A stretch of 64,000 nucleotides of DNA. It comes from Prostheceraeus crozeri (Eukaryota; Platyhelminthes; Polycladida; Euryleptidae). Each line of letters starts with the position of its first letter. Positions within the stretch are counted from its first letter, which is position 1. Shown here one piece after another: positions 45,022-55,315 of this stretch. Location of the stretch: assembly GCA_907163375.1 (NCBI GenBank), contig CAJQUW010008955.1:65561-129560 (forward strand), written 5' to 3'. Below the pieces are notes generated by a model. It was not told the origin of the DNA and made no database searches. It worked only from the letters and a program-made list of their open reading frames with translations. Both the position numbers and the translations under genes were made by a program.

Positions 45022-47112
45022 GCGGAATGTCGTCTAATAAAGTTTCAATTAATGCAATGACAACCGCTTTCAGGCAACCTTCGAAGAACTAGATTCATAG
45101 CTGGGGCAAGTGTAACTTTCCTCACACACGCCTAGTACATGATAATAATGGGCCAATAACACGCAATAATAACGTGGTTATATTCTCAATTAAGCGCTAA
45201 TGCTGGAAATTGTGTGGCAGCATTTGATTCTCCTAGCTTATTCGATAACAGCAGCTATTCCAAGCGACTTCGTGAAGAGAATAAATCGGTAAATATGTTG
45301 ATGATGTCCGACTATATTAATGAAAAAGCGTAAATTATGGTCGCATCCTACGCATCCTTCACCTTTAACTGCAAGTATCATGAGCATCCGCAATTGGATT
45401 TGTATAAGATGGAATAAGATTGCTACCCTCTAAATTTTCAAAATCATTATTTAATATATCGAATTTCTTCGATAATTTGATAGATGTTGCTTAAAAACTT
45501 TTAGTTGTAAGTGTAAATTTGTAGAGTTGCTGTCACGACGGAGTAACAAACATTTAGCTAATCATAACAATCAATATCCCGTGAAAAGTGCAACGAAAAG
45601 GAACAAACATTCTAAAAAAAGTCCGTTAGTATCGATTTAGTAGCGTCATATTTGAAATCAGTGAATTACCAATGAGTTGTCAATTTTTTCGAATTTTTCT
45701 GAAAATGCAGTATTGAACTATATTTACTTTTTATTTTTATTTTTCAGAGTATACACTACAGCGTACAGTGCATCCACTGCGTGTCAGCATTTGCTTTAAG
45801 ATAACTTTGTTCTGTAACTCGTATTACTACTGCATTATAACAAAATGAAATAAACTAAAATAGTAATTTAAAACAAGAAAAATAACTCAAATTCGAATTT
45901 TTTAGTGAAATGTCTGCTATGTTCTTTTTGCCGTTATAAGTGAGAACTTTAAACTGAAGAAGCGGAAATGTGATTATAGGATTTATTGCGCTCATTCTCC
46001 AATCAATTTCCTCATTCTCCTATTTTATCCTACAACAAAACATGTAAGTTTCAAATTAATTTTTTCAGGTCTTTGGAGAACACATTCTATTCAATTTAAG
46101 TATTTATTTAATCAAACAAGAATTCTGTCTGGTTGGGGTTTTCCATTTTAATGAGTGGAATCAATAAAAATTTGAAACTAAAATCATAATTATCGTGCCA
46201 TGATTATAATGCATAAAATGACTTCTTAAAACAAAAAGTTCTTAAAGATATGCCAAGCATGAGCTTCTTCCTATTCTATTATTTTTGGGTCATGTAAAAG
46301 CATATGAGAGCATGCCTGAACAGAGACTGCTATTCCTCATCATCTTAATGCATTCCTAGAACTATTTGAAGGAGGGACCTGCGAAGCTTCGACATTCGAT
46401 TCGAGAATAATTCGAATCGGTCAGCGTCGGCTGGCCAAAAATTATTTCAACTGTTTTCTTGTGATTTATGACCTCTTCCCGTTCGTTGCTACTTGAGGGT
46501 GACATAGCAAATGTCAGTGACAAAGCAAAAAGCGTCGGATGCTGAAAAGGAGTTAGTCGAATCAGCTACAGTATGTACTGCGTCATCAATAATTACTCCA
46601 TGCACTACATAATGCTCAGATCAGGGCCCTGGACTCGGTTGATCCTTCTGACCGAGTCCGATATGCTTCACAGCAACTGATTTAAAGCAGAAGTATAAAT
46701 TGCTTATTTGCAGACTCGTAAGCTTGTATCTTAATAGGGATATAGGACATGCATACTTTTCCAGACTGTCTTTCTTCAGGAATCTTAGGCCCACTACACT
46801 TGGCTTACTAAAAAAGTGAATTATACGTGTCCTAAAACAATAGCTCTTGCTAAAAGTAAGCCATGACGTAGGGAAGCAAAGTTGAAACAGGATGTCCAAT
46901 AAATAAGAAAAGATTGTTTTTTGCATCAGTATACAGTCCCATCTTTTGACAGTACTCCTCAGATTTCTTTCAATGTGGGCCCTCAAATGACTTTTTTTGA
47001 TGAGACTTTTTGCACAACTCCTGCAATGTTTGAGCCACCCGATTGTTTCCCACCAAGGGAAGCATTTCATCTCAACCATAGGCCAAATTTCACCTGCAAA
47101 ATCTACTCAGCT
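45022..47112. other. Noncoding stretch
   Basis: No recognised gene. It includes an 8-bp hairpin at 46397-46419 (CGATTCGA ... TCGAATCG, loop of 7). A minus-strand frame at 46621-47079 has no family resemblance. Confidence 0.4.
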
Positions 47113-47180
47113 CTATCAGGACACAACAATTACGAGCATTGCATTCCACACCGGATCCCCATGAACATAGTACGAAACTA

Positions 47181-47508
47181 AAGATCCCTAATTCAGTCCC
47201 TACAGTGGTTAGCCATGCGAGACCGTATAACATTTCGTCTAGCAGTCATTGCTTACAAATGTCTCCGGGATGGTGCCCTAGTTATCTGTCTTCCTGCCTC
47301 CAACCTGTATCTTCCGACCAACTCTTCCCTCTGCCATCTCCGATCTGCCTACAACGACCAACTGCTCATCTCGACTTCCCGACTGAAGACAGTTGGTGCT
47401 CGAGCCTTTCCTACAGCTCCAGCTCGCACCTGAAATGACATTCCAACCAGCTTAAAAGCTGACCTGTCAGTGATCACCTTCAAGAGAGGCCTGAAGGCTA
47501 AAGGCTGA
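47181..47508 (+). pseudogene. LINE reverse transcriptase C-terminal fragment
   Basis: The plus-strand frame reads SLIQSLQWLAMRDRITFRLA, then VIAYKCLRDGA and STSRLKTVGARAFPTAPART. It continues, after a TGA where tryptophan is expected (WN in relatives), with NDIPTSLKADLSVITFKRGL. This is the conserved end of the polymerase of CR1-like and related LINEs (L..L.WLPVR.RI.FKL, VGDRAF..AAARTWN.LP). Everything upstream is lost, which is typical of 5'-truncated LINE insertions. The 64-bp repeat at 47113 lies directly 5' of it. Confidence 0.75.
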
Positions 47509-49370
47509 ACCTCTACGAAGAGCCTATCCTTACCATTCCTGTCAATTTCAATGTAGATAGTTCTAGCCACACAAGTGTGTTTATGAAACTCAATTTGTGA
47601 AGTTTCCTTGAAGTCCGACCGGACAACTGTCACTCAAATCGGTCTCGTTCAATAATATTAGTATAGGATATCAAACGATATTTGAAAGCATTACCAACAT
47701 AACAAACGACGGCCGCAGGCCTGAGCTTGCTATAGGATAATGCTTGAAAATATCGTATGATATCTATCATAACGCATAGTTTTACCTGCAATTTGGAGTG
47801 TGATATCTGATGGTTTCCGTTTGTTATGTACATAATACACGGAATATATCAGGCAATTACCATGGATTTCTGAATGCTATGGAAATCCATGCAGAAGTTC
47901 ATGGAAATATCCAAATCCATTCATTTCCATTCGCGTTATTTAGCGCATGAAGACGGCGTAAATTTCCATCAATTCTGTTTATAGCCTACCACTACATGTA
48001 CATCAATGGTGTCAAATTGTTGTTTTCTAACTTACTACTCAGATCCCAATGACGGGCATGGAAAGCAAGAAAATTTTGAATCTTGACATTCTTGAAATAT
48101 GGCATGACATATCATATTCAAGATAGCATGACTTAAGCTTGATAAAATTCATAAATGGTTCAATGATCCGTCTAATTCTGATGGAATTCAAAGTTTGTCA
48201 ACTACTAATTGTGCACTTTATGACTTCCTCTCTGAAAAAGAATGAGGGAACTTAAGCATGGCCTTCGGGGCTCTTCAATGATTGAAGAGACTTCTGCGCC
48301 ATTTAATCAATACACAAGACAATATAAATAATATAATCAATACATCGCGAAATATTGCTGTTGCAGTTTGTGGAGCACTACATACCACCAAACAAATTCC
48401 GCACCGGGCATTAATACCACGGACAGTAGCAGATTACATTATGCTCTCAATTAAGATGGAATTCGTCAATGGACCCTATTATATACATGTGTATAAGAGA
48501 CAAATGAGCCTCCAATCCAAGCTTCCATTTCGCAAAATTTTGAAGTAATTCTTTTATGTGCTTATGGCAACAGACCTTTTTCGTTGAACCACAGCTCTTC
48601 AAACTGTGTATGTGATATTTAGTCATCTAGGAATACATGAAAATTTCCGTGTGATATTTTTTCATATAATACACTGAAATCATTGAAAGACCACAGATAT
48701 CTGCACTAAGCTATGCGTTATGAATAAATAATAGATTTCGATCGCTTAGAAACAATGAAATTTGTCCTATTTTTTTGATAGACCAATTTGGTGTTCAGAC
48801 GAGATTTCCACATTCCTGTTGAGATTTGGTCCATGGTTAACAGAGAAGTAACTAAATAATAATCCTCTGTATCTCAGAGAAGACATTGATTATAGTCTAG
48901 GACAGTGTGGTACAACCCGCGGCCCTAGGACAAAGGTTGCATGAGTTTATTAGTACAAGATACCGTCCACTTATAGTCTTTAATTAGATTTTCCAATAGG
49001 CGACGGGTACTGGGTTTCCTTACTTCACTGACTTTCCTTTCTAAGCTGGCAAGTCGTAGACTGCAATAATTAGTTCTACATTATAGTGCTGAAAGTCTTC
49101 TGTAATCATTTACTGGCATGAGCTTGAGCGACAAATTTACGTAGGAGTTTACTTAAGTTATAAGATATTCAATAATTTATTTTGAATTCGTCCTGAATGA
49201 TCCAGATAGTCATTGCGGACAGCGATAACATGGGAAGTTGTAGGCATCAATAGTTTGTTGTAAAAAAATCTTAAATTCTTCTATTGTTTTCTGATCTGAA
49301 AATTGCGATACAAATGATGGCATCTACTGATTGTCAGTTCATGAAAATGGGTGCTTTTTCTCGGGCACTC
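47509..49370. other. Mostly noncoding, with a possible decayed coding patch
   Basis: 47669-47764 contains an inverted pair (GATATCAAACGATATTTGAA against TTCAAAATATCGTATGATAT reversed), and AACATAACAAACG at 47698 recurs inverted at 47817. On the plus strand, 48139-48240 reads KLDKIHKWFNDPSNSDGIQS, then LSTTNCALYDFLSEKE, and a frame at 48282-48548 follows. They look coding-like, but I do not recognise the family. Confidence 0.35.
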
Positions 49371-49445
49371 GCCTTCGGCGTACAGCGCCTTCAAACGGTC
49401 GAGGTTACCATGAACCGTTTGAAGGCGCTGGAGGACGCCGAAGGC
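49371..49445. repeat. GC-rich interrupted hairpin
   Basis: GCGCCTTCAAACGGT (49385-49399) pairs exactly with 49414-49428, and GCCTTCGGCGT (49371-49381) pairs with ACGCCGAAGGC (49435-49445). The result is an 11-bp plus 15-bp stem with a 14-base loop and one asymmetric bulge. It stands out in an AT-rich neighbourhood. Confidence 0.85.
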
Positions 49446-49487
49446 CCGTCTGGCTTGACTTACTTTTCATTCAAGCAATCATCGACC

Positions 49488-49565
49488 AAAACTTTGAGGA
49501 GTTTTTTTCTACATTGCTTCTGATAACAAAATGATCTTCCGACGACTGGTTAACTATGTACTGTA
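49488..49565. repeat. 78-bp segment duplicated at 53515-53590
   Basis: AAACTTTGAGGAGTTTTT ... ATGATCTTCCGACGACTGGT ... ACTATGTACTGTA occurs at both places, same orientation, with three or four differences. Confidence 0.85.
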
Positions 49566-49571
49566 CCAGCA

Positions 49572-51094
49572 GTAAGTTGTGTAAACTACGCAAGTGGGAC
49601 TGAGATATTCAAGCCCGTCCAAGTTGATTTTGCCACAATTTTTGAATGTTAGCGTTTGCTCGGTATGATGCTGTCTGTATGTTAATCCTGTTTTTGACTG
49701 GTATGGAGTGCTTTTATGTTTACTGTTAGGTAAATGTAATTAATTACGCTTTTCTAATTGGTATTTTAGGTTCCGTTGGATTGTCGAAGAAAATTCTCTT
49801 CTCTTGCCTGATATAAAGAGTTTCAAAGATATGTTATTATCTGAAATATATCTGGGACAATATGTCACCAAAATCAGTTAGACCGTCTGATAGTTAGCGT
49901 TTGTATGCATCTGATGAGGGATGCTTAAATATCAACTTGTTTTGAGATTCAAAATCACTGTCTGGTTTTAGATTTTGCTCATCAATAATTATTATAGAAA
50001 ATTGATTCTTTATGTATCTTTTTAATGAAGCTATGTTTCTTTTCTATTCCTTAAAACATAATTTTGTATTTAGTATTTTCAATTTGAATCGTCCAGATAT
50101 CACCGCCTTTCTGGTTGATGATTGTGAGCGAAAGCTGCGCAAGTGGGACTCAGACATTCAATCACGTCCATGTTTGATTTTGTCACCGTTTTTGAATGTT
50201 GGGGTTTGCTCGTTATGATGCTTTCTGTAAATTAATCCTATTTCATGAATGGAATGGAGTGCTTTCAAGTTTACTGAAAGGTGAAAGCAATTCATAATGA
50301 TTTTCTTGTTGGTATTTTATTACGTTGGACAGTCTTGATGACAATTCTCTTTTCTTGTTTGATATAATAATATTCAAATACATATTCTTTTTTGAAAGAT
50401 TCCTGCGATATTATGTTACCAAAATCAATGAGACTGTCTGATAGTTACCGTTTGTATGTAGCTGATGAGGGACGTTTAAACATCAACTGGTTTTGGCCGT
50501 TAAATACAGGAATGACTGTGATTTCTTTCGCAACATAATTAATTACAGCTGTAAGTTGCGTTAACTACGAAAGTGGAAATGAGATATTCAAGCCCGTCCA
50601 AGTTGATTTTGCGCCCATTTTTAAATGTTAGCGTGTGCTTGGTATGATGCTGTCTGCCTGCTAATCCTGTTTTTTGAGTGGTATGGAGAGCCTTTATGTT
50701 TACTGATAGGTAAAAGTAATTAATTGCGCTTTTCTAATTGGTATTTCTGTTTCCGTTGTATTGTGAAGGAAAATTCTCTTCTTTTGCCGGATATAAAGAG
50801 TTTCAAATATATATTATTATTAAAAATATGTCTGTGATATTATGTTACCAAAATCAATGAAACTGTTTGATAGTCAGCGTTTGTATGTATGCAGCTGATG
50901 AGGGATGTTTAAACATAAACTTGTTTTGGGATTCAAATTAACTGTCTGGTTTTAGATTCCAGTGCACTGTGTAGTTTTGTGTTTTGCTCATCAATAATTT
51001 TTATACTTAAAACTAATGTTTCCGGTGGATTTCCTTAATACAGCTAAGCTTTTTTTCTGTCCATTACTAAAGTCCTATCGTTTTAGTATTATGA
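49572..51094. repeat. Three diverged tandem repeats of about 430-550 bp
   Basis: Units start at about 49572, 50120 and 50551. Shared words in the same order include AAGTGGGACTGAGATATTCA, CCCGTCCAAGTTGATTTTG, GTATGATGCTGTCTG, ATGGAGTGCTTT, GTTACCAAAATCA, GTCTGATAGTTAGCG, AGCTGATGAGGGATG and TTTTGCTCATCAATAA. The second unit lacks the last ~120 bases. Conservation is patchy, with no conserved reading frame. Two further CCCGTCCAAG words lie downstream (51590 and 51904). Confidence 0.8.
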
Positions 51095-53514
51095 CATCAA
51101 GCCCCTCCTCAATTCCTTCTTTCATTCAACGACTGAATCCTCACCCAGTTCCTAATCTCAAGTCCTTCCTTCCTTGATCACATGACTGCAAGACCATACT
51201 CACTGAATTCCTAACCTCCAGTCCTTCTCTCCTGAATAACATGACTTGAAGAGTGTGATATGTTTGATCTATGATTATTGACTTCATTGTCATATCATGC
51301 TTAGTTTTATCTTCAATGTGCGGTGTCTTAACGTTATCGCTTCACCTGTCCAATGAGAAGTGCATGCTACAAAAATAAATGAACTCTATATCCACAAATT
51401 ATTTAAATACTCCATATCTGAGTAATACAATTTATATAATCCTCATAATCTCTGTATTTTTACATACTTGCGTTTCCGATGACTTATGCGAATATATGCA
51501 ACCTTAATTGATTTACTATTGATATAAAAGCATTGCAAGCATTTGAATGTATGTTGTGTTAATGTTATGTTATCATTAGGAAACGAAAGCCCGTCCAAGA
51601 TGTTAACATCGGGCTTTATCTATGTTTAGAAGATAAATGCATAGCCTTCATGTCTACTTATACTGTAATAAAAATTTTCAGGACATCATTGATTTTGTGC
51701 TAATTAATCAAAATATATGATGGTGTACATGACAGCTTTCTAATATTATTATTCAAAGAAATACCATAAATTGTATTTAATTAATACTTATGGAGAACAA
51801 ATTTTGTATGATATACTACTGAGAATAATGTGCGCATTCTTATTACCTTAAAGATAGCTATTTTCATTCATTGTAGAAGGAAATTTGACCTACAGAGACT
51901 GCAACCCGTCCAAGGTAGTATTTAATTTATGTTAAGCTAAGTTGCTTGGTCTCAATCTAAATAGAAATGAAGTTGTTTCTCATCATCCTATGCTCACTAT
52001 CATTGGAATATTGTTACATTGCTCATGCGCTGTTCACCACCTCTCAGTTGTTTCGTTCAGAAATCGGAGACAGTGGTATTCACTCAGCCGACAATAAAGA
52101 TTCTCATCAGCAGGTCAGGCTTTGACAAATTTCTATTCCTATTCCAATCTCCTTAGTATGAAAACTTCACTGAGTGGCTGAAATTCGATCTTCGCTGACT
52201 TTATTGTCTAGACAGCGAATGATTGCCCGAGTGACGTCGATTCATGCACTCACCATGATAACTATGATAGAACATTCATTTACCGTCATTCCACGCACGT
52301 GAGGCAGCGGACTCTACTGCTGTGGTTGCTGTGTCGAGTGCGGCGGCTTGAATGATAGATATCTCAGTGAATCGTGTCTTTGTCTTACTGTTTTCAACTA
52401 AAGTGAGGATTATCAATTCCATATGCATTCCACAATGCCAGAAGATTCGAATGGATTCCAACATCTACTTCGACATGCTGCATCGAATTTCATTTTAAAT
52501 GTTTGCTTGCATCGTTTGGTTCTTTTTGAAATACAACAATGTATTGCGTTTTCAATCCGATTTTATGTATGATGAAGTTCTCCAATTATTAAATCAGTTG
52601 ATAAAAACCGCATCTGCCCAACTGTATGCAACAGCTCAAACAGAGTTAATATACGTGTGATGAGCTCTTTAATATTTCTTAATGCGAATTTTACCATTTA
52701 ATCAACGATAGTGACAAAAAATCATAATCTGTCTGGTAAGTAATTTGTGACAAAATCTAATATTTGCCTCTTAGACATACCCAGAAAGCAACGCAAGATT
52801 CCTTCTACGTTTAAAATTGTGCCGATCATTTATCATAGTTGTCAGCAGATCAACTCACAACTGCGGACTGAAGTATACCCAAAAAAGATCAAGAGGAGAA
52901 GTGCGCGGCCATGAGATTGTTCATTGCCACGTTGAAATTGATATGAACGGATCGACAGTTTTTTTCATTTTGCCCTTAATTTGACTGTCAGGAAATGTTG
53001 GACCCCCATCTTCCTTCCTGAGCGTGGATAAGTGTGCACAATTTGGCTCGATTTTGACCCTCAAAAATCTTTCTTCGCCTTTGTAGAAATGGTATGGAGA
53101 TGAAGCGTTAGATCTTATCATGAGGTCGAGACATTCACTAAAGCTTTGTATTCCAAGTTTAAGAATTAAAAATTTCTCAAAACTCTTGTCTGTAGGCCCG
53201 TCGAAAGGAAAAGTCGCTGCTTTTTTTCAATAGATGCTTTCTCAGAGTTGGAGTTGAATTTGAAAAAACCGTACGATGAAAAGATGTTAAATTTGCTGAA
53301 TTTTCAATTGACGTGTGTCCCATGATGATGACGTAAACAATGTCGCCTACAAACGCTCCAAAAGGTATATTAGACAAATTTTCAAGGCGAGATTGCGGCT
53401 AAACTGTTGACGTTCATGCCTTGACAAACCTTTACTCACGATTCCTCCCTAGAATCCATCCGTGGTCAAAATTTCAATCACCCTTGGTCAAAACTGCGAC
53501 CTGTAGACTGATCG
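51095..53514. other. Noncoding stretch with small repeats
   Basis: A diverged ~65-bp tandem pair is at 51125-51250 (ACTGAATCCTCACCCAGTTC / TCACTGAATTCCTAACCTCC, each followed by CATGACT). A hairpin AAAGCCCG ... CGGGCTTT is at 51586-51617 around another CCCGTCC word. No recognised gene. Confidence 0.45.
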
Positions 53515-53590
53515 AAACTTTGAGGAGTTTTTTCTACATTACTTCTGATAACAAAATGATCTTCCGACGACTGGTCAACTATGTACTGTA
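53515..53590. repeat. Second copy of the 78-bp segment of 49488-49565
   Basis: Same orientation. The flanks differ on both sides of the shared block. Confidence 0.85.
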
Positions 53591-54181
53591 TATTTCAAAA
53601 ACTTGTAAATTGCATGATTACTGGATCTTACTAGATAGGTCCATTTTCTTAATTGCTTGCTGTAATCCTATGTGTAGTGTAATGTGTATTCTCAATACTC
53701 GTATTTAGTAGTATTTAAGAATTCCAATTATCTCTACTAGCAAATGTATATGAAAAGTTGTGCTTTCTGTTTGTCAAATGCTATTACACAGGGAGTAATG
53801 ATGGCCACAAAATTCAGTTCATTTTGTCTATATTGCTCAAAGTTGCTAGCAATCAATATAATTACTTGATTTACTGGCAACATTTGAGGTTTCACAGACC
53901 TGTGCTATTTGTTTTCTCAAGGATTGGATTACGTTTGTGTCACTTTTCATGCTCATTATTTGAAATATATTCACGCATTGATTTTTTCCGATAGTTATCA
54001 CTCAAATCACTCGTCATTATATCTACATAAAGAACTGTGACAGCATTCACTTAAACCCAACTTTAATCACTCAATTACATGTTTACTTCTTTCGAATGGA
54101 TTGGGAGAGCCAGAATATTATCGATCCTTCCGTGAAATAAGAAAGAAATGCAAGTATCGAAAGTTTGTGAGTATGGCTGTA
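53591..54181. other. Noncoding stretch
   Basis: No recognised feature between the 78-bp repeat and the inverted repeats of the Penelope-like relic. Confidence 0.45.
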
Positions 54182-54424
54182 TTTTGCACGAGTGCGATTT
54201 ATTGCCATACCGGTTTCAAATAGCGTGGTATCTATCATCAGTGGCGATAATTCAGCAAACGGTCAGGATTATATACATCATGAAATCGACAATGAACACA
54301 TTTAAAAAAGGGACGCGGACAGTCACAGGGCGAGAGCATACATTAATATCGACAAGATTGTCAGTTGGCATAGGAATCGAATGAGTCACGTATTGAAATT
54401 GACGGAGAAGTATGTGTCAGCAAG
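54182..54424. repeat. Left arm of a ~240-bp inverted repeat
   Basis: TTTTGCACGAGTGCGATTTA ... GAAGTATGTGTCAGCAA matches the reverse complement of 55074-55315 at roughly nine bases in ten. Both arms can be read as a similar peptide (HECDLLPYRFQI..., MKSTMNTFKKGTRTV), which may be coincidence of the shared DNA. Confidence 0.88.
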
Positions 54425-54461
54425 CTAAGAAGTGGCCACTAACTAAAAATAGATGTAAAAG

Positions 54462-54792
54462 TTAGGATGATATTTGATTGTTAATGATGTTTTGGCGTGA
54501 ATTTATGATGAGTGACACTGCTATTTTTGAGTGTTTTTTAGTTAGTATTTTGAAGCTTTTCTCGTTGGATGAATATCCATAGAAATTTCTGATGCTGGTT
54601 TTCCTGTAATATGATATCGAATTCTTTTTGTAATTGTCGTCGAGTTTCTCCGATGTGACGATCGGAGAACCGTTCACAATAGTATTTGTAGACAACTGAG
54701 AAGGACTCTTCGAACTTGATGGGATCTTTGTTGCGGATTGAGTTTTGACTTTTCCAAGTATTGAAGAAAACTAAAATTTTGCTGTTTTTCAA
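54462..54792 (-). pseudogene. Penelope-like element GIY-YIG endonuclease relic
   Basis: Minus strand, two frames. The main one reads FFNTWKSQNSIRNKDPIKFE, then ESFSVVYKYYCERFSDRHIG, then ETRRQLQKEF. The pattern VVYKYxC...xIGETxRQL is the start of the GIY-YIG endonuclease at the C-terminus of Penelope-like retroelements (VVYKYTC...YIGETxRxL in relatives), with the preceding SxNxIRxxD linker also typical. The reverse transcriptase that should lie upstream (higher coordinates) is not recognisable. The piece sits between two inverted ~240-bp arms, recalling the inverted or partial terminal repeats common in Penelope insertions. The copy is dead. Confidence 0.6.
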
Positions 54793-55073
54793 AATATAAT
54801 TGATTTTTTAAGTACGTTGTTTAATTTCAGCAGCTGAGCAAGCACTATATAGTAATAACCAAAAAATGTTCTTCTGTTTCACTGTTTCTTTGTTTCAGGT
54901 TAGTTGTTGAAAATGCATTGTCTATACCATTTGAAAAAAAAATTCTTTTACTTTGGATTTAATTTCTTCTTTTTTTGTTGGGGTTACCTGTGAGTTTTGT
55001 GATGTCATCAAAAGCGCGCGTATAGCATTAGCTTTGAATCCAATGGGGCTAATGCGTGGCTCATTCGATTGCA

Positions 55074-55315
55074 TTGCTGACACATATTTCTCCGTCAATT
55101 TCAATACGTGGCTCATTCGATATCTATGCCAATAGACAATATTGACGATTTTAATGTATGCTCTTGCTTAGTGACTGTCCGCGTCCCTTTTTTAAATGTG
55201 TTCATTGTCGATTTCATGTTGTATATAATCCTGTCCGTTTGTTGAATTATCGCCATTGATGATGGATACCATGGTATTTGAAACCGGTATGGCAATAAAT
55301 CGCACTCGTGCAAAA
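55074..55315. repeat. Right arm of the ~240-bp inverted repeat
   Basis: Reverse complement of 54182-54424. Just left of it and at its edge, CGTGGCTCATTCGAT occurs twice (55045 and 55107). Confidence 0.88.

Noticed and set aside
49905-50930. CTGATGAG words in the tandem repeats, resembling a hammerhead ribozyme core or a C/D snoRNA box C
   Set aside because: No GAAA partner with a stem II for a hammerhead, and no paired D box with a terminal stem at the right distance.
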